Below, in pieces: positions 1 through 12,881 of a stretch of DNA of 64,000 nt. The number at the start of each line of letters is the position of its first letter. Positions within the stretch are counted from its first letter, which is position 1. A program made the position numbers and the translations under genes. Under the pieces are notes generated by a model. The model saw only the letters and a list, made by a program, of their open reading frames with translations. It ran no database searches and was not told the origin of the DNA. The stretch comes from Citrus sinensis (lineage: Eukaryota; Streptophyta; Magnoliopsida; Sapindales; Rutaceae): assembly GCF_022201045.2 (NCBI RefSeq), contig NC_068558.1, positions 48,339,501-48,403,500 on the forward strand, read 5' to 3'.

Positions 1-351
1 TGGTCAATGAAAACAGACAAATATAAATGATGTCAATACAAAGGTAACAGTTCAATTTACTACTACCTAAGATTCCCTGTCCATGCACAAAAGAAAGACA
101 TTCCACCTTTGAAGGTACTGCCTCAGTCAAGTTTTTGACACAATCAATGCGCATTCAGACAGATATGATGGTTGCTTAAAAAAATAAAAAATAAAAAAAT
201 CCTCCCCGAGGTACCAAAGTTTTTCCTTTTTTCAATTTCATTTTGCCTGTCACAGAACAATTTTTTCTAGTTGTGGGGAATCAAGGGCGGCACAAAATCC
301 TAACAGAAAAGATTAGATCCATGTCAGTGAAGCTTGGTTCTGAGAAACAAC

Positions 352-3300
352 CTCTATTTGATGTCGTGTCCTAGAAACATCCAAGGGACATGTAGCTGCA
401 GCTGCAATGCTCCCTGCGACAAAACCACCAGTGAAGTTTGCCCCCAGGATACTGGTAACCCTGGCATCATCACCCACCAGGGAAAGAATACTTCTCCTGA
501 TCTACACAAATGAAAATAGGAAAATAGCATAAGTTTGACATCTCCCAAAGGGTAACATAAAGATGTCAATGTTTGAAAATTAAGATATATCTTGTAACTT
601 CTCGAGAGAATAAAATCTCACTGGCTCAAGGGTTGACCAACAGATAGCAGAGAAGGGAACATCACGAGCAAGCTGTGCTCCAACACCAGTCCACAAGATC
701 CGGTAGTTTTGTACTGTTAAAAAGGATGTGTTCGCAATGATATCAAAAAGGGCATCTGAGAACTAATGTAGTTAAATTTTTGAGATTATTCATCAAGCTC
801 AATCAGTTCACAATACATTACCAGATAATTGCATATGCTCATTCAACATCAACTGAAAACCAAATTTAAGAGAGCAAGGACAATACTTTCTATTATCCAT
901 TCCAAACATAGCCAACTTACACTTTTGAGAGCTATTTCGGCTCTTGAGCGGGTTGACAACACCAACAAGTGTCTTCCACACTCCTGGAGGCTTCACACCA
1001 GACTGTGTTTCAGTGAATGCCTAAAATGCATAGAAAATCAGAAGAATAACATTTCATTAAAAAATATTAAAAATAAATAATCATATTAAAAGAGATAAAT
1101 GTGCCTTCATGCATAGTCAAGGACGTAACTAATAGAACACACTCATGAAAATGGATAGTGAATGCCTCAGGAGTATTTTATCTAAGGAGTAATGGATGCC
1201 AATTTTTTTCTGTATAGCAATGCCACCAGTCCTTTATAGTAAATACTACTAGTATTCCTACAATTTTGTCCCATAAAATTGAGTGTAAATGGTCAAGTAA
1301 GAAGGCAGAACCACCAGTAGAATCTCACATCAATATCCTACAATTGGATAGAGTATTCAATTTCCGAATACCTATGCTACACTCTACTCCCAATGTGGAT
1401 TTTATGAGATAATTGAACAACCAAGATGGTCCACTGCTATCAATAAGACATCAAAATCAAGCAGACAAATCAGCTACAATCTTGTACTTCATGGTCATAT
1501 TGGGTAAGAAACAAGAAAAATATATAAATATACCTGCATCCGTGTCCTTGCCAATTCGATGGGGTAACAACTAATACATGCTAACGAACGTGCAACAGAC
1601 CCAGCAACTAGGGGGACATATGGTGTCAACATTGGAGCATTGCCAGTGGTGAAATTTTCCATCAAATTGCGAAAACCGTCATAACAAGGAAGGTAAATTC
1701 CCACCTGAAAAAAGTAATTAACAGAAAAAAATAAAAAAGAAAAGATAATCATCAGAATGAAAAACAATTTCAATGCCACACTGATGTATGGGATGAAATA
1801 TTTGAAGAAACACAAGCAATTTATGTACAGGAGAGACTTACTGTTGGCACAGACAATGCTAAACTTGCATAAGTGCCTCTCCATAGTCGGGCAAATCCCT
1901 CCTGCACATGTTTAGCTCTTATGAAACCATTGATATTAATGATCAAAATTTAAGATTCACCAACATTAGCACCAAGCAATCTATTTATTGAAGGCATACA
2001 AAATCTCTTTCCATAATATATGTAATCACACTGCAAGTAAAATGCAGTACATTAAAATGCCATCAGTTGACTTGTTCTAAACAATGTCTATAAGACATTC
2101 TTTACAAATCCCAGTTCTTATGGAGTTATTTTGCCCATGGATCAAATCACTTTAGGACTGGAAAAATGACGTCATCTAAATAGGAAATCAGGAGTATTAA
2201 CATGTAATTCCGATTGAATTTAGTTTTTCTTCTTCATAATTTTCCAGTGAACTATAACAACTGCTTTCTAGGATCTCTTTCTTCTTTGGAGATACAATAC
2301 TTTACAAAGACCCAATATAAAACTCTTTAGGATAAAAATAGTCCTAGGAAAGCTTTTCTCCACAGATGTAAACTATACACTTTTGGAAAACTTCAATTCT
2401 TTTTATCAGATATATGTGCAATTTATTCATAAAGTCCTTGTATCCACCAACCTGGCGTACGACTTTGTAGAAAAGATCCAGTGTTCCTTTATATCGATTA
2501 CATTCTGGAGCTGGTTCTGTGCCTGGAACTGCACATGTGCATGATGGAGAATTTCTCATATCTGAAAGCATCTGCAGAAACAATTTGAAAGACAGTACTC
2601 ATCACAAGATCATATAACATAGAGCAGTAAGAATAGTAATGTCTATGCATAACGATCATAACAGAAAAGAGAATTCATCTATCACATTTGTCATTCCAAC
2701 CCTCTCAAAATACTAACTGAAGGAGAGGAGGAGACAAATTTAACAAAAGCAAACCAAGGGGGAAAACCAGAGGGAAGCAAAACAGATGACATGCATTTTT
2801 AAAACATTTGGATTCATTCTCTCAACAAGTTATCTAACACTTAATACATTTAGTACCTACAGAAGTTAGACGGTGGCCAGAGCTTAGACCACAATAGCAA
2901 TTGATGAAATTTCATAATGTAAAATACCACTCAGTTTTGGTAAGACTGTTATGTGTGCTCAATATAAGTCATTTTGATATCAGGACACGAAGATTTTTTT
3001 CTTGATATGGCTATTCATGTACAGAGAAGATACCCCACTTTCTCTAATATCAATGTTTCAAGCATTTTCTTTCCTCTTAAGATACCATTTCGGATAGTGT
3101 AGAATGCAAAGTAAAGAATCCCAAAAAGGGCAGTTCACATACCATGTTACTTTCAAAAGATGCTGTACGACATAGACCCTCATAAGGGACGCCAGCAGCC
3201 TGGGCTTGCAACCTTGTCTGAAGATGAAGGCAGGACATCTATTAGCTTTTTAGCTTCATCATGAAATCTCAAAAGATGAAGCAATGTGAAGACTAGGATT

Positions 3301-3996
3301 TCTGGAAAAAGTTAAACTGGAGAAGAGATAGAGGATCCATGCAACAAGCATAACTCAAATTTAGAAAATAATTGGGCGACTTTAGCCCACGTTTAAAATA
3401 TTTATAATAATTAGTAAAAGAATCGTGAAAAGTAGCTAAATAAAGAAAATTTAATTTTTCAATCTTTTTGCTTCCTTTTCTTTCATTCTCTGAAAGAATC
3501 ATAGCTTTTCAAGGACTGAGAATAATGACACAACATTTGGATTCTATTCTTGAGATAGAGAGAAACAATAATTAACATCTATCCACAATACGATTCTCAA
3601 AAGTAGTAATAATACTAACAATAATAAAAAATAATGAAAATGACAATTAAAGGGAAGAAAAATTGCGATATAACAGAGCAAAATTAGCAATGAATAAGTT
3701 AAATAAAGAAAAAATGAAATGAAAATTTAGGTGGAGTAGAGTCATTACAAAACCTTAGCGACATCGAGAGGATTAACAATAACGGCAGAAACGATAGCAG
3801 CGCCGGCAGCAGAGAAAGCCCTTTCTGCAAACCCCAAACTGAAATCATTTATGGCTTCTGAATGCCGTAAAGCTTCCTCTTTAGACGAAGTCTCTGATGA
3901 TACTGTCACAGACGAAACGCTTCCCTCCAAATCAACCCTAGTCGCCGCCGCCGCGCTCATCCATGAAGGCACACTCACCCTTGAGCCCACCACCAT
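352..3996 (-). CDS. MTM1: Mitochondrial carrier, MTM1 / SLC25A39-type (3' part outside window)
   Basis: Inner-membrane mitochondrial carrier. Eight exons are readable, all with GT-AG borders and consistent phase: 3996-3754, 3217-3143, 2571-2452, 1901-1842, 1704-1534, 1020-921, 713-622 and 501-352. A good donor at 352/351 shows that the last exon(s) lie left of the window. The Px[DE]xx[KR] carrier signatures appear three times: NPLDVAKTRLQ across exons 1-2, YPIELARTRMQ in exon 5 and CPLDVSRTRHQ in exon 8, one per carrier repeat. The Ser/Thr-rich N-terminus and the Cys-rich insert in exon 3 (SCTC) fit plant MTM1. Family knowledge: yeast Mtm1 and plant MTM1 are needed to activate manganese superoxide dismutase, and the human relatives SLC25A39/40 import glutathione. 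The substrate here is inferred. I start at the ATG at 3996; a longer reading from 4029 would begin with TTG. Confidence 0.9.
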
Positions 3997-5031
3997 TCCC
4001 CTCTTGTTTACTTGTAAAATTCCAAACAATTTGCATATACCAAAACAGCAGAACTCGAAATGCGAATCAAAATAAACAATAAGGTAGTGAGGTTTGTAAT
4101 CCTTTGAACATTAGTTTTTTTTTTTTTTTTTTAAAGTCAAATTTTGGTTGGTTTTAGTATATTCTATCTATCTAGGTCTTTCCAATTAATTTGCATGGGA
4201 AAGAAAGAAAGAAAGAGGAGGGCCTAAAGCGATTGGTGCGGTGCGGTGGCGTGTAAGTGATGGCGCCAAGTAACTGATCGTTGTCTGACGTGTACTTCTC
4301 GAATAAAGACTCATCCCGAGAGAACATGAACTTGACACGCAAATTTTGCACATTCTGTTGTTGTATTGGATAATAAACAAAATAATTTAGTATTTATTTA
4401 TTAAATACGATATATTAGAGGTGATACTTGACCTTTTAATTTATCTTACTAGTCTCCTCTTCTTAATTAATATTACTTATATTATAACTATCTTCATTAA
4501 AAATAAAAATAATTCAATATTAAATATTTTTCTTCACTCCCAATATTTCAATAGATTAATTTCTTATCTTTTTTATTGATTAAAAATTTAAATCAAATAT
4601 AACTCTTACTTGAATCCCGAATGTTGAAATTAAATAAAATTTTAGATTATCATACAAAGTAAAAACAGTATCATTAATAACAACGAAACTCACCATTTAT
4701 TCATAAAATTTAACAAAATCCAATACTAAAACTCATCATATGTTAGTTGATGTGATTTGATTAATGGTAGAGAAGATAGATGGTGGTGGTGATGAACTTG
4801 TTAATAAAGACAAGTAATGAGGTTGATGGTTATGCTAGAGAGAGCGAGGAGGGTTGGGGCAGAGAGAGAATATAATAAAATAAAAACTAATTTTTTTATT
4901 ATAATAAGGTAATTATGAAAAGTAATCAAATAAATTGAAAGTCGATGACTGTGAGATAATTGGAGGGTGTCAAATATCATTAGAGTATAACTTTTAACAC
5001 CAATAAAATACCCCTAAATAATTCTTAGACG

Positions 5032-5448
5032 AGAAATTATCATTCGTATATCTTAAATTTGCGTTTTTATAAAAAAAATACTACAACACTTTAAGGGTGT
5101 ATCAATCGTCCACCTTAAATTGACAAAAGTTATCTGTCGATCACTAAACCGTTAGATGTCGTTTGAAAGTTAACGGAACTATAATGAATTAACGATTTTA
5201 CCCTTGAAAATTATCACTTGTATACCCTTAAAATCTCTTATGATCACTTATATACCTTTAAATTATCACTTGTATCATATGAAAAGACAAAATTACCCTT
5301 ATGACGTCATCATATTTAACTGGCAACTAATGGTTTGGTGGATGACATATACAGTTTGTCAACTTAGGATGGATGACTGATATACCCTAAAAGCGTTGTA
5401 GTAAATTTGATAACGGAATAAACTAAATGTATACGATTGATAATTTCC
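5032..5448. mobile_element. Hairpin MITE with long terminal inverted repeats
   Basis: The first about 130 bases (5032-5165) match the reverse complement of the last about 130 (5320-5448). Both ends begin GAAATTATC, and both arms share TACTACAAC, a GGGTGTATCA-like block and an ACCGTTAG/ACCATTAG block. The loop holds short AT-rich repeats with ATCACTTGTATA. No coding capacity. This is the structure of a fold-back MITE. I could not define a clean target duplication (TTCTTA lies close to both ends at unequal distance), so the superfamily is not assigned. Confidence 0.75.
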
Positions 5449-5599
5449 CTTCTTATAATACCCTTTTTGAATTATATTTTCTTTCCAAAATAGCCCAGGT
5501 TTAATTTATAAAATATCAATCCATTATTAAAATCAAACATTTTGTCATTAAATTTCATGTAGAAAAAGTATTTCTTTTAAGTTTTTAATTTATAACTGC

Positions 5600-5845
5600 A
5601 CGCACATCCTAAAATCTTAAATTATTTTTTTGTTACATAATTTCTAATTTCATAATTCTAAATTCTTCAAAAAAAAATTTTGATTAAAATTTAAATTACA
5701 AATATAAATTATGAAATGGGGCAGGCGTAAAAATATGATTAAAATAATAATTTATTTAAGTGTTTAAAAGAAAAAAAATTAATTTGTTTCTGATCGTCTA
5801 AGTAATTTCAGTTAAAAAATGGTTTTTATAAGGAATTTAAAAGGA
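5600..5845 (+). repeat. Dispersed AT-rich repeat, copy 1
   Basis: This segment resembles 60880-61095 in the same orientation. Both share ATAAATTATGA followed by an ATGGGG core, a run ending GTAAAAA, then AATAATTTATTTAA and TAAGGAATTT-like ends. This is probably two members of a non-autonomous transposon family. I see no terminal repeats. Confidence 0.5.
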
Positions 5846-6434
5846 GTTTCCAAAGGCCTACTCATATCATTGCTGTATACGATGGGCCCTGTATTTCCAA
5901 TAGGGCTCCTATTGAGTTATTTGGGCCTACGATGTGGGCCATAAGAATTAGCAGGTTGATTACGAGCTTCTTGTTCTTATTAATTAGCTTATTGTGTTAT
6001 TTTGATCGCAATCTCAAACGAATTCATCTAGTGTGTGTTTTCTTTGTACTTGATTTGTAAAAGTAATTTTATTTTAGGGTTCAAAATATTTCGGCGGGTC
6101 CAAATTGGACAATTTTTTTCTTTAATGTAATGGAGCTTAGTAAAGACGAGGGCAAAACAGAACGGAAACAGGAGTCCTATACCTATCATTCAAATTGAAC
6201 AACTTTGAATGAGCAAATAGAATACGGGATTTGCAAGAGGATCGACGCGAGTTGAATGGGACACGCACAAATGAAAAATAATGCTTCTATTCAAAGTCCA
6301 AAACCACAAAGGGATGTTGAATTGCTGTAATAGCAAGAGACAACATAGCTACTGAGAATCAAATCTTAATACTGTTCGAGAAAGGGGAAAGGGGGGGGAG
6401 GAGCCCCTCTGCCGCAAAAGACGCGGAACTGTTT

Positions 6435-7612
6435 TTACAGCATTTCTTGATTCAACAGATAAAAGAATTCTTCTCTGCGACTGCGAACAGCAGTAGACTT
6501 GCCTGGATCTGGAATGATAAAGGTGAAGCGTTGATGAAATGCTTGCCGCAACCAATGATCAATTTGGCAACAGATTTTTCTCCGCCTGTACGGGTTAAAA
6601 AAAAAGAAGAAAGAAAAATCTGAATGTGATGCAACTGACAAGAAAACTGAAAATCCTTTGTCTTGTCTTCTAAATCACAACTGAGAGCAGTTTTTTGGTG
6701 TCCAAAACATGCATTCAGCTGTTTCAACTGCTCTTCCTTGAAATGGTGTTAGTTGTTCCATGAGACGTAATCTGGTGTTTTGCAAACAAAGTGAAAAGCC
6801 GCACGCCTATCTGTCAGTTGCCAAGACCGCATCTGCTGCAAGCAATTTCCTGAATATATATATAGAAAGCGTACAAGAACTGATAAGAGTGGCAGAAAAA
6901 ACATTTACCTGAAAATAGACCAGCAACTCTTCAACTTCCTTCAATGAATTTCCTAAAGCAGTCGATCTCTCCCTCTCCCTCTCCGCAACGCTACCGAAGC
7001 GACCAGCATGTTCTGCACGAAATTTACAGAAAAGCTGATACTGCTTTCAGATTCACATTTGCAGAGCATAATTGTGGCTTGTCCCAACTCCATCAATGAA
7101 TTCATCATGATCATTCATAGCCCATCAGCTCTTCAAATATAAATGATCCTGTCCAAATAGTTATTTTGTTTTCTTTTCTAATATGTCTGCACTTGTATTA
7201 TGACATTTCAATCCCTGCGTGTTTCTTTTTCTTTTTTTTCGCAATCTCTCTTTACCATTACGCTTTTTCAGACTTATTTTGTAGCTGGAGCGCCTGAGAC
7301 AATTTGGAATTAAAGCTAGGCCTCTTCTTCTTTTTAGTATGCTCTGCAATTAATATTTCGTACTGCAAATCATTTCGGTCTCTTTCTCTTTCACCTTTAT
7401 TTATGTGGATTCGCTTTAAAGTGACGTTTTGTTAGGGCCTGAGAAGCTTAGCTGTTACACATGTTGCTAGTGCCGCAGTCACAGTCCCACGCTCCTTATG
7501 TTCAGCCAGCCCATCGCATGTATATTGGGTGAATTGGTTCAGGTATGGTATCAACATCTATGCACCATGCACCAGGATACAACCCATCTCTGTCCTTTTT
7601 CTGAAACACTAA
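6435..7612 (-). pseudogene. Unrecognised exon-like fragments, possible broken gene
   Basis: Several short minus-strand open segments look like exons. 7612-7502 reads a peptide containing KKDRDGLYPGAWCIDVDT and ends in a stop. About 7432-7265 reads a basic peptide with YEILIAEHTKKKKRP and a stop. About 7010-6912 reads FGSVAERERERSTALGNS and stops at a CAG|GTAAATG donor. About 6832-6750 reads WQLTDRRAAFHFVCK. 6590-6435 reads FTFIIPDPGKSTAVRSRR and a stop, preceded by a long pyrimidine tract and TACAG acceptor. The pieces do not join into one frame and I recognise no family. This could be a decayed gene, a non-coding transcript, or chance. Confidence 0.25.
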
Positions 7613-8963
7613 AACATTCTTTTTCCTCAATTTTTTTTTTTTTTTGAGTAATGATAATCTAAATTTATATTTTAAATGATATAATATACATGATACGTCA
7701 TTCGTTAAATAATTTATAATTTATAATAATTTATAAAGAGATTTTACGGTATAAATAGTTCATTATTTATAGTTTTTAAATTGAACAATATATTTATTAC
7801 CCATAAGTCATTTTTTTTTTCTTTTTCAAATTAATTTAACAGTTTATTCTTCGTAGAGTCTTTCAATCTATACATAAAAGACTTCCCAGCCTGATGAGTA
7901 ATGAGTTAAAGTTGAAAATATCCTGAAGGGTTTTAAAAGATTTTCGGAAGGTCCAATAATCCAACTTTTTGTTTAACGAATGACCCAAAACAGTGGCTAC
8001 CGACGACGAACTAAATATTCTGCCGAGTGTGAAGTCATGATGTATGTATATAACGGCCAAATCGGATAAGCTAACATTTACATTACTGCTTATATTTTAA
8101 TCCTCGCCTCATGACTTTAAGCTTAAACTTATAAAAACAATATTGATCATGAACATTAATGTCCATATGGATAGCAACATGTTCAAATACAAACAAAGGA
8201 GAAGAAAAAGAGGACCCAATACTTATATTTCAGAAACACACCTCATTCAATTTTTCCTTCAATTATTATCCGAAAAAAAAAATGCTATTAATAAGTAAAA
8301 CCTAGACCCCACGACTGTGATCATCCAAAGTTCTTAGCTAATGGGCCCTAAATGTTTGTATTCATTGAACTGCAATCAATAAGATGACAGGATAAGATTT
8401 GATGTCGATCACGGCATAAATTTTGCTGGAGCTCACTTTCTGATCATTGCCAACACAAAATTAGTTACCATTTGGTGACCCAAAAATATATATATAAATA
8501 AAGAGCTCAAGAAGCCCGGCAAGAGTCTAATATTGAGGGCGATTGGCCGAAGTTTAATTATTCGATAGTTAGTTAAAATTATGCGAAATGATAATTTTTG
8601 CATATTATCATTAACATTGTATTTGTGTTTGAAATATCAAATAAAAAACACAATCATTAGGGGAATGAGTCATAATGTTATGCTTATGCGTATTTGGAAT
8701 ATTTTTTTCATTACTTTTCGTTTCCTTCTTTATCTTTTCGGCTCTCATACGTGATACATGGCCGTCATTTGTCTGTTTAAACAATTGAATTCTTGGGGTT
8801 TCAAGCATGATCCACGTTGTTTGACTTTAATTAATTCATTTGGCTTAACATATTATTTAATTTTATTTTTGAAGCTGGGTTTGTATATTTTTCTTTTTCC
8901 AGAGATTAAAATATTGGAACTCTAATTCTATTCTCGGGCAAAATTAAAGAAATAGAATATTGA

Positions 8964-9079
8964 ATCATTTGTAAATTCAACGCGGGCTTAAGAAACAAAA
9001 ACACATACAGATGCAGTGCAATCATTTGTAAATTCAACGCGGGCTTAAGAAACGAAAACACATACAGATGCAGTGCAGC
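8964..9079. repeat. Tandem duplication, about 57-bp unit
   Basis: Two nearly identical adjacent units each start ATCATTTGTAAATTCAACGC and end ACAGATGCAGTGCA. One A/G difference is seen (AAACAAAAAC against AAACGAAAAC). A recent local duplication. Confidence 0.85.
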
Positions 9080-9389
9080 ACTGCAGCACCGACACTGAAC
9101 GAGGTGTCAGAGGGCTGAGCAGACAAACAAGGGCGGAGCTCACAGGGCTTAGATTATTACATAAAATTTTCAAAACGGGTTATATAGATTAAAAAGGTAC
9201 GTGCACTTTTTTCTGAAAAGTTAAGGGAGAAAAAATTTGATGTTATGAGGAGATTTACAGGATTAAACTGAAGATTTTGCATTTAAATCTCATGATATTA
9301 TCATATTTTATTTAAGAATTTATTGATTCTATGAAAGTTTGTAGGTGTTACGCCACTCTTTAATTTAAACGAAGCTCTCCTCGCAAACA

Positions 9390-9569
9390 AAGACATTTTA
9401 GAATACATCTGAAGTACCATATCAGTCATACAATAAATAAATAATATCATGACATATGTGCATTTATTTTAAAAAACTATCGTGCAAGTGGTGATTGTAT
9501 TTAATTCAACTATACATGTCATTCATGTATTAATTTTGTAATGCATATGAGATATTTTAAAATTTCTCC
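9390..9569 (+). mobile_element. MITE-like element, family copy 1
   Basis: The ends are imperfect inverted repeats (ATTTTAGAATACATCTGA at the left, ATATTTTAAAATTTCTCC at the right). The interior matches, in reverse orientation, the segment at 35864-36047; both share a ATTTATTTTAAA block, a TGATTGTATT block and TATGTATTAATT-like ends. There is no coding capacity. Boundaries are approximate. Confidence 0.55.
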
Positions 9570-10016
9570 AAAACAACAAATGAGGCACTGGCTTTGTCAC
9601 TATTACATGCATTAAATTTGTGCAAATGCTACGGTAGGAAACTATTAAACAAAGGCAAACAAGTGGGTCTGATTCGAACATCTTCCAAGAGATTTAGTAA
9701 CAGTTTCAGAGACTTTGTACAGGAAGTTGGGTATGAATTTTTCCTTTCAAATTTTAAAACGTTATCCAACTGCAGGAAAAAAAGAAAAAAGAAAAGAAAA
9801 GCCAGGCAGCAATAGCCAAATAACGAAAGCTTTTTGTAGATTATTTTTGACCATATGTTCAGAAAAAGATACCGCTCGTGCCCGGAGAATTAAGCGCTCC
9901 GGGAATTCACTTGAAAAGCAGGGCGGCTTGTCTTTGGATTACAGAAAATCCCACCTTAGCCTTGTGCCTATTGCCTATTCCCACCATTTCCAAGATATCG
10001 AGACTTTGACTGTTTG

Positions 10017-10017
<1 letters not shown>

Positions 10018-10054
<37 letters not shown>
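10018..10054. repeat. Compound (CA)n(TA)n microsatellite
   Basis: A run of CA dinucleotides passes directly into a run of TA dinucleotides. Confidence 0.95.
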
Positions 10055-10165
10055 GGGTCTAACTGTGATGCAACAGTTACATGGCACCACACTTATTGTC
10101 ATATTAGACAACCCCGTTGGATGCTTTTCTATTTATCAGCCACCGGTAACCGTTTCATTAATTAT

Positions 10166-10379
10166 AACTAATATGCGTCAACTGGATTAACGGCCAATTA
10201 ACGGTCAATTGTTAGAGATATGATATTAATTCTATGTTTTGGAATCATTAATATCTTTCTCTTTTGAATGGGAGTTATATTTAAGTTCCTCTCATTCGAA
10301 AAAAAGAAAAAAGAGTTCCTCAATCAGCCAATCCTAATGCTAAAGAACTAATGTGCGTCAACTGGATTAACGGCCAATT
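10166..10379 (+). repeat. 34-bp motif repeated twice, 180 bp apart
   Basis: The motif beginning AACTAAT, with GCGTCAACTGGATTAACGGC at its core, occurs at 10166-10199 and 10346-10379 with one mismatch. The intervening sequence is not repeated. It could be the ends of a small element or a local duplication. Confidence 0.7.
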
Positions 10380-10866
10380 TTGCCCAATATCTATATAACA
10401 GTTTCAATTTTATTATTATTATTTTTTTGGTGGATGGAAGCTCAATAATATTCAACTTCTAATTATTTTGATTGAAACTTCACTAACATGTTCGTAATTT
10501 GAGAGATACCCAAAATTTTGCTTCACCATGATATTTCCAACGGTCTAATTATTTGACTTATAAAAAATTTGTATGTGAGAAGATGAGATAATATAGGGAA
10601 AATAGTTCTAAATGTATTGAATTTGGATTAAATATATAAGATTTAAACAATTATTAACTGTTGAATTAGTTTAGGCTAATATTCACATATGAAGCTATCG
10701 AGTGTTGAATCACTTTTATTTATTTCAATCTAATGGTTGCATCCAATAAGACAAAAAAGTAAAATATTAAATATAATACAACCAACTCATATATATATAT
10801 ATATTTAATATAATTATAGCGTGCATTATCATCACGTGCATTTCTCGCTCGCATACGGGACACAGC

Positions 10867-11744
10867 TAGGGATGGCAATGGGCACCGCCCGCAGCGGGTT
10901 TGCCATTACCAAACCCAAACCCGCACAAAATTTAAATTACCAAACCCACCCGCAACCCGCAGCGGGTTTTAATTTTTTTTAAAAAACCCACCCGCAGCGG
11001 GTTTTAACAATTACCAAACCCGCAATGGTATCCGACGGATTTTTTGCGGGTTTCCGTATTTAAAATCACAAATATTTAATATATAAATTTATAATAATAA
11101 CCTCAAGTTCCATATAACATATTCAATTTTATATTTAAACAGTGTAAATGAAAAATTAAAATTTCCACATCAATTCAACACAAATTCTCAAATTTAAGTA
11201 TAAATTATACAAATCTATTTAAAAAACACAAACTAATATCTAAAAATAATAATTACATTTCATATTATCATTTAAAACAAGATCAAAGAGAATATATTTA
11301 TTTTATTCACTACCATAAGCACCCATCTAACACAATGCCTAAAATAATAATTAAGATTAATATTTTCAAATACTAATTCGAAGGGAAATGCCTTTAGTTT
11401 TCTTTAGGTTATGACTTTAGAATAAGAGATGAGCCATATACACACATACACAACTTTGAGCCTTTTGCTATTTGGTAATTTGATTAATTACATTATTTTC
11501 TTTATATATTTTTATATTTAAATTAAATTAAAAATATTTGAAAAAAATTATTGCGGGTTTGGTGGATATCCATGCGGGTATCCACCGGGTATAAGGTTAA
11601 TACCAAACCCACCCGCATCCATATGCGGGTTTTAATTTATAATACTAAACCCGCCCGCAACGGATAAAATTACCCGCAACAGGCGGGTTTTGGCGGGTGG
11701 GTTTGGACGGGTTTGCGAGTTTGCGGGTACAATTGCCATCCCTA
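10867..11744. mobile_element. Non-autonomous hAT transposon, 878 bp
   Basis: The element begins TAGGGATGGCAAT and ends with the exact reverse complement, ATTGCCATCCCTA. It is flanked by a perfect 8-bp target duplication, GACACAGC (10859-10866 and 11745-11752), the size made by hAT transposases. The subterminal 100-250 bases at both ends are packed with CCCGC/GCGGG words, such as AACCCGC and GCGGGTTTT, in inverted orientation, while the middle is AT-rich and non-coding. No transposase is present, so it must have been moved in trans. The perfect duplication suggests a fairly recent insertion. Confidence 0.92.
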
Positions 11745-12881
11745 GACACAGCCTATCCTGTATCCCTCTATTATTAATAAAAATGTATTATATAGGATCC
11801 CACTGGCTCAAACTCCGTGGGACCAACGCAGTTACATTTTTAAGGATTCAAAATTTGATTCTGGTCTCTTTTGTGCTCTTGTAGTTTTGTCTTTTGTCTA
11901 TGATATCTTCTGATAAACAAAGCCCGTTCGGGAGGTTGAACAATTTAATAATCAAAATTTCGTGTAGTCATCACTTATCATGTGACAAATTATGACTTGG
12001 AAAAGTAAGGGAACACAGTCTTACTCTTGGCATAGACAGAAAAGACACCTGCGCATGACATTCATTCTGGCTTGTGGAACATAGATTTAACATAACAATA
12101 GGAAATACCAAACATAAGAACATGGAGTTGTACTGAACTCTCATGGACTTTATGAACAAGGGGCTTAACAGAAACACACATAATTTCTGTGTGTATGTAC
12201 GGCTCTTGAGTAACTACGATGGCCAACCGTTGAACATGGATTGGACTCCACTTTAGCTTAGTTGCTTTCCATGGCAGCCTTATCTTATGCATATGCGGGG
12301 CATGAGCGCAGCGCCAATTGGCAACTGCTGCCTAGTGCCTACAGTAAATAATTTCTCACCCCAGACCCCGTTACTATTGAGTTTGGCCCTGATTCGAGTG
12401 GCAGGGACCATCTCCACATTTAAGTGGGTGGGGAGTGGGATCTCTTTTTTTTTTTACTTTTTATTTAACATGTTCTAACACACTTACATACACACACATT
12501 TACTAGTAATAATTATTATATATTTTTATTATAGAGGCAGAGGATCACAAATGAAACGCATCATTTTGAGTTTAAGCGGATATTATTGACCAAAACGAGA
12601 GTACTTAGTAATTAGTGGCAAAATTAAAATAAATCCTGCAATATCACACTGAATGCTGAACTGAACAAATTTAAAACGATTAAAAAAAGTCGAGGCAGGA
12701 ATTTACAGACGTGCTTGTTTTTCTTTTCAGATACTGATGGGGAGATTGGAGACCGAAGAATGCTGTGACGCCCAAAAATTTTGGCTAATAAATAAAGAGC
12801 ATAGAGAGCAAAATATATGTATATCACACTTGTGGATGGACAAGAGGGAGAGAGCAAAACTGATAACTAACAGTAAGACCG

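Larger units (their letters stand above)
4000..6300. other. Intergenic spacer, AT-rich, upstream of MTM1
   Basis: No gene is visible. 4000-4330 is probably the MTM1 5' UTR and promoter, with a T-run at 4113-4132. The rest is AT-rich and holds a hairpin MITE (5032-5448) and one copy of a dispersed repeat (about 5600-5845). A short block near 5860-5950 is GGGCC-rich. No open frame has protein-like composition. Confidence 0.5.
7620..12880. other. Intergenic spacer with transposon pieces
   Basis: No gene is seen. It contains a tandem duplication (8964-9079), a MITE-like copy (9390-9569), a (CA)n(TA)n microsatellite (10018-10054), a 34-bp repeated motif (10166 and 10346) and a hAT element (10867-11744). 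Small open frames here, such as 9594-10017, are low-complexity and unconvincing. The last about 150 bases are probably the 3' UTR of the ERF gene. Confidence 0.5.
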
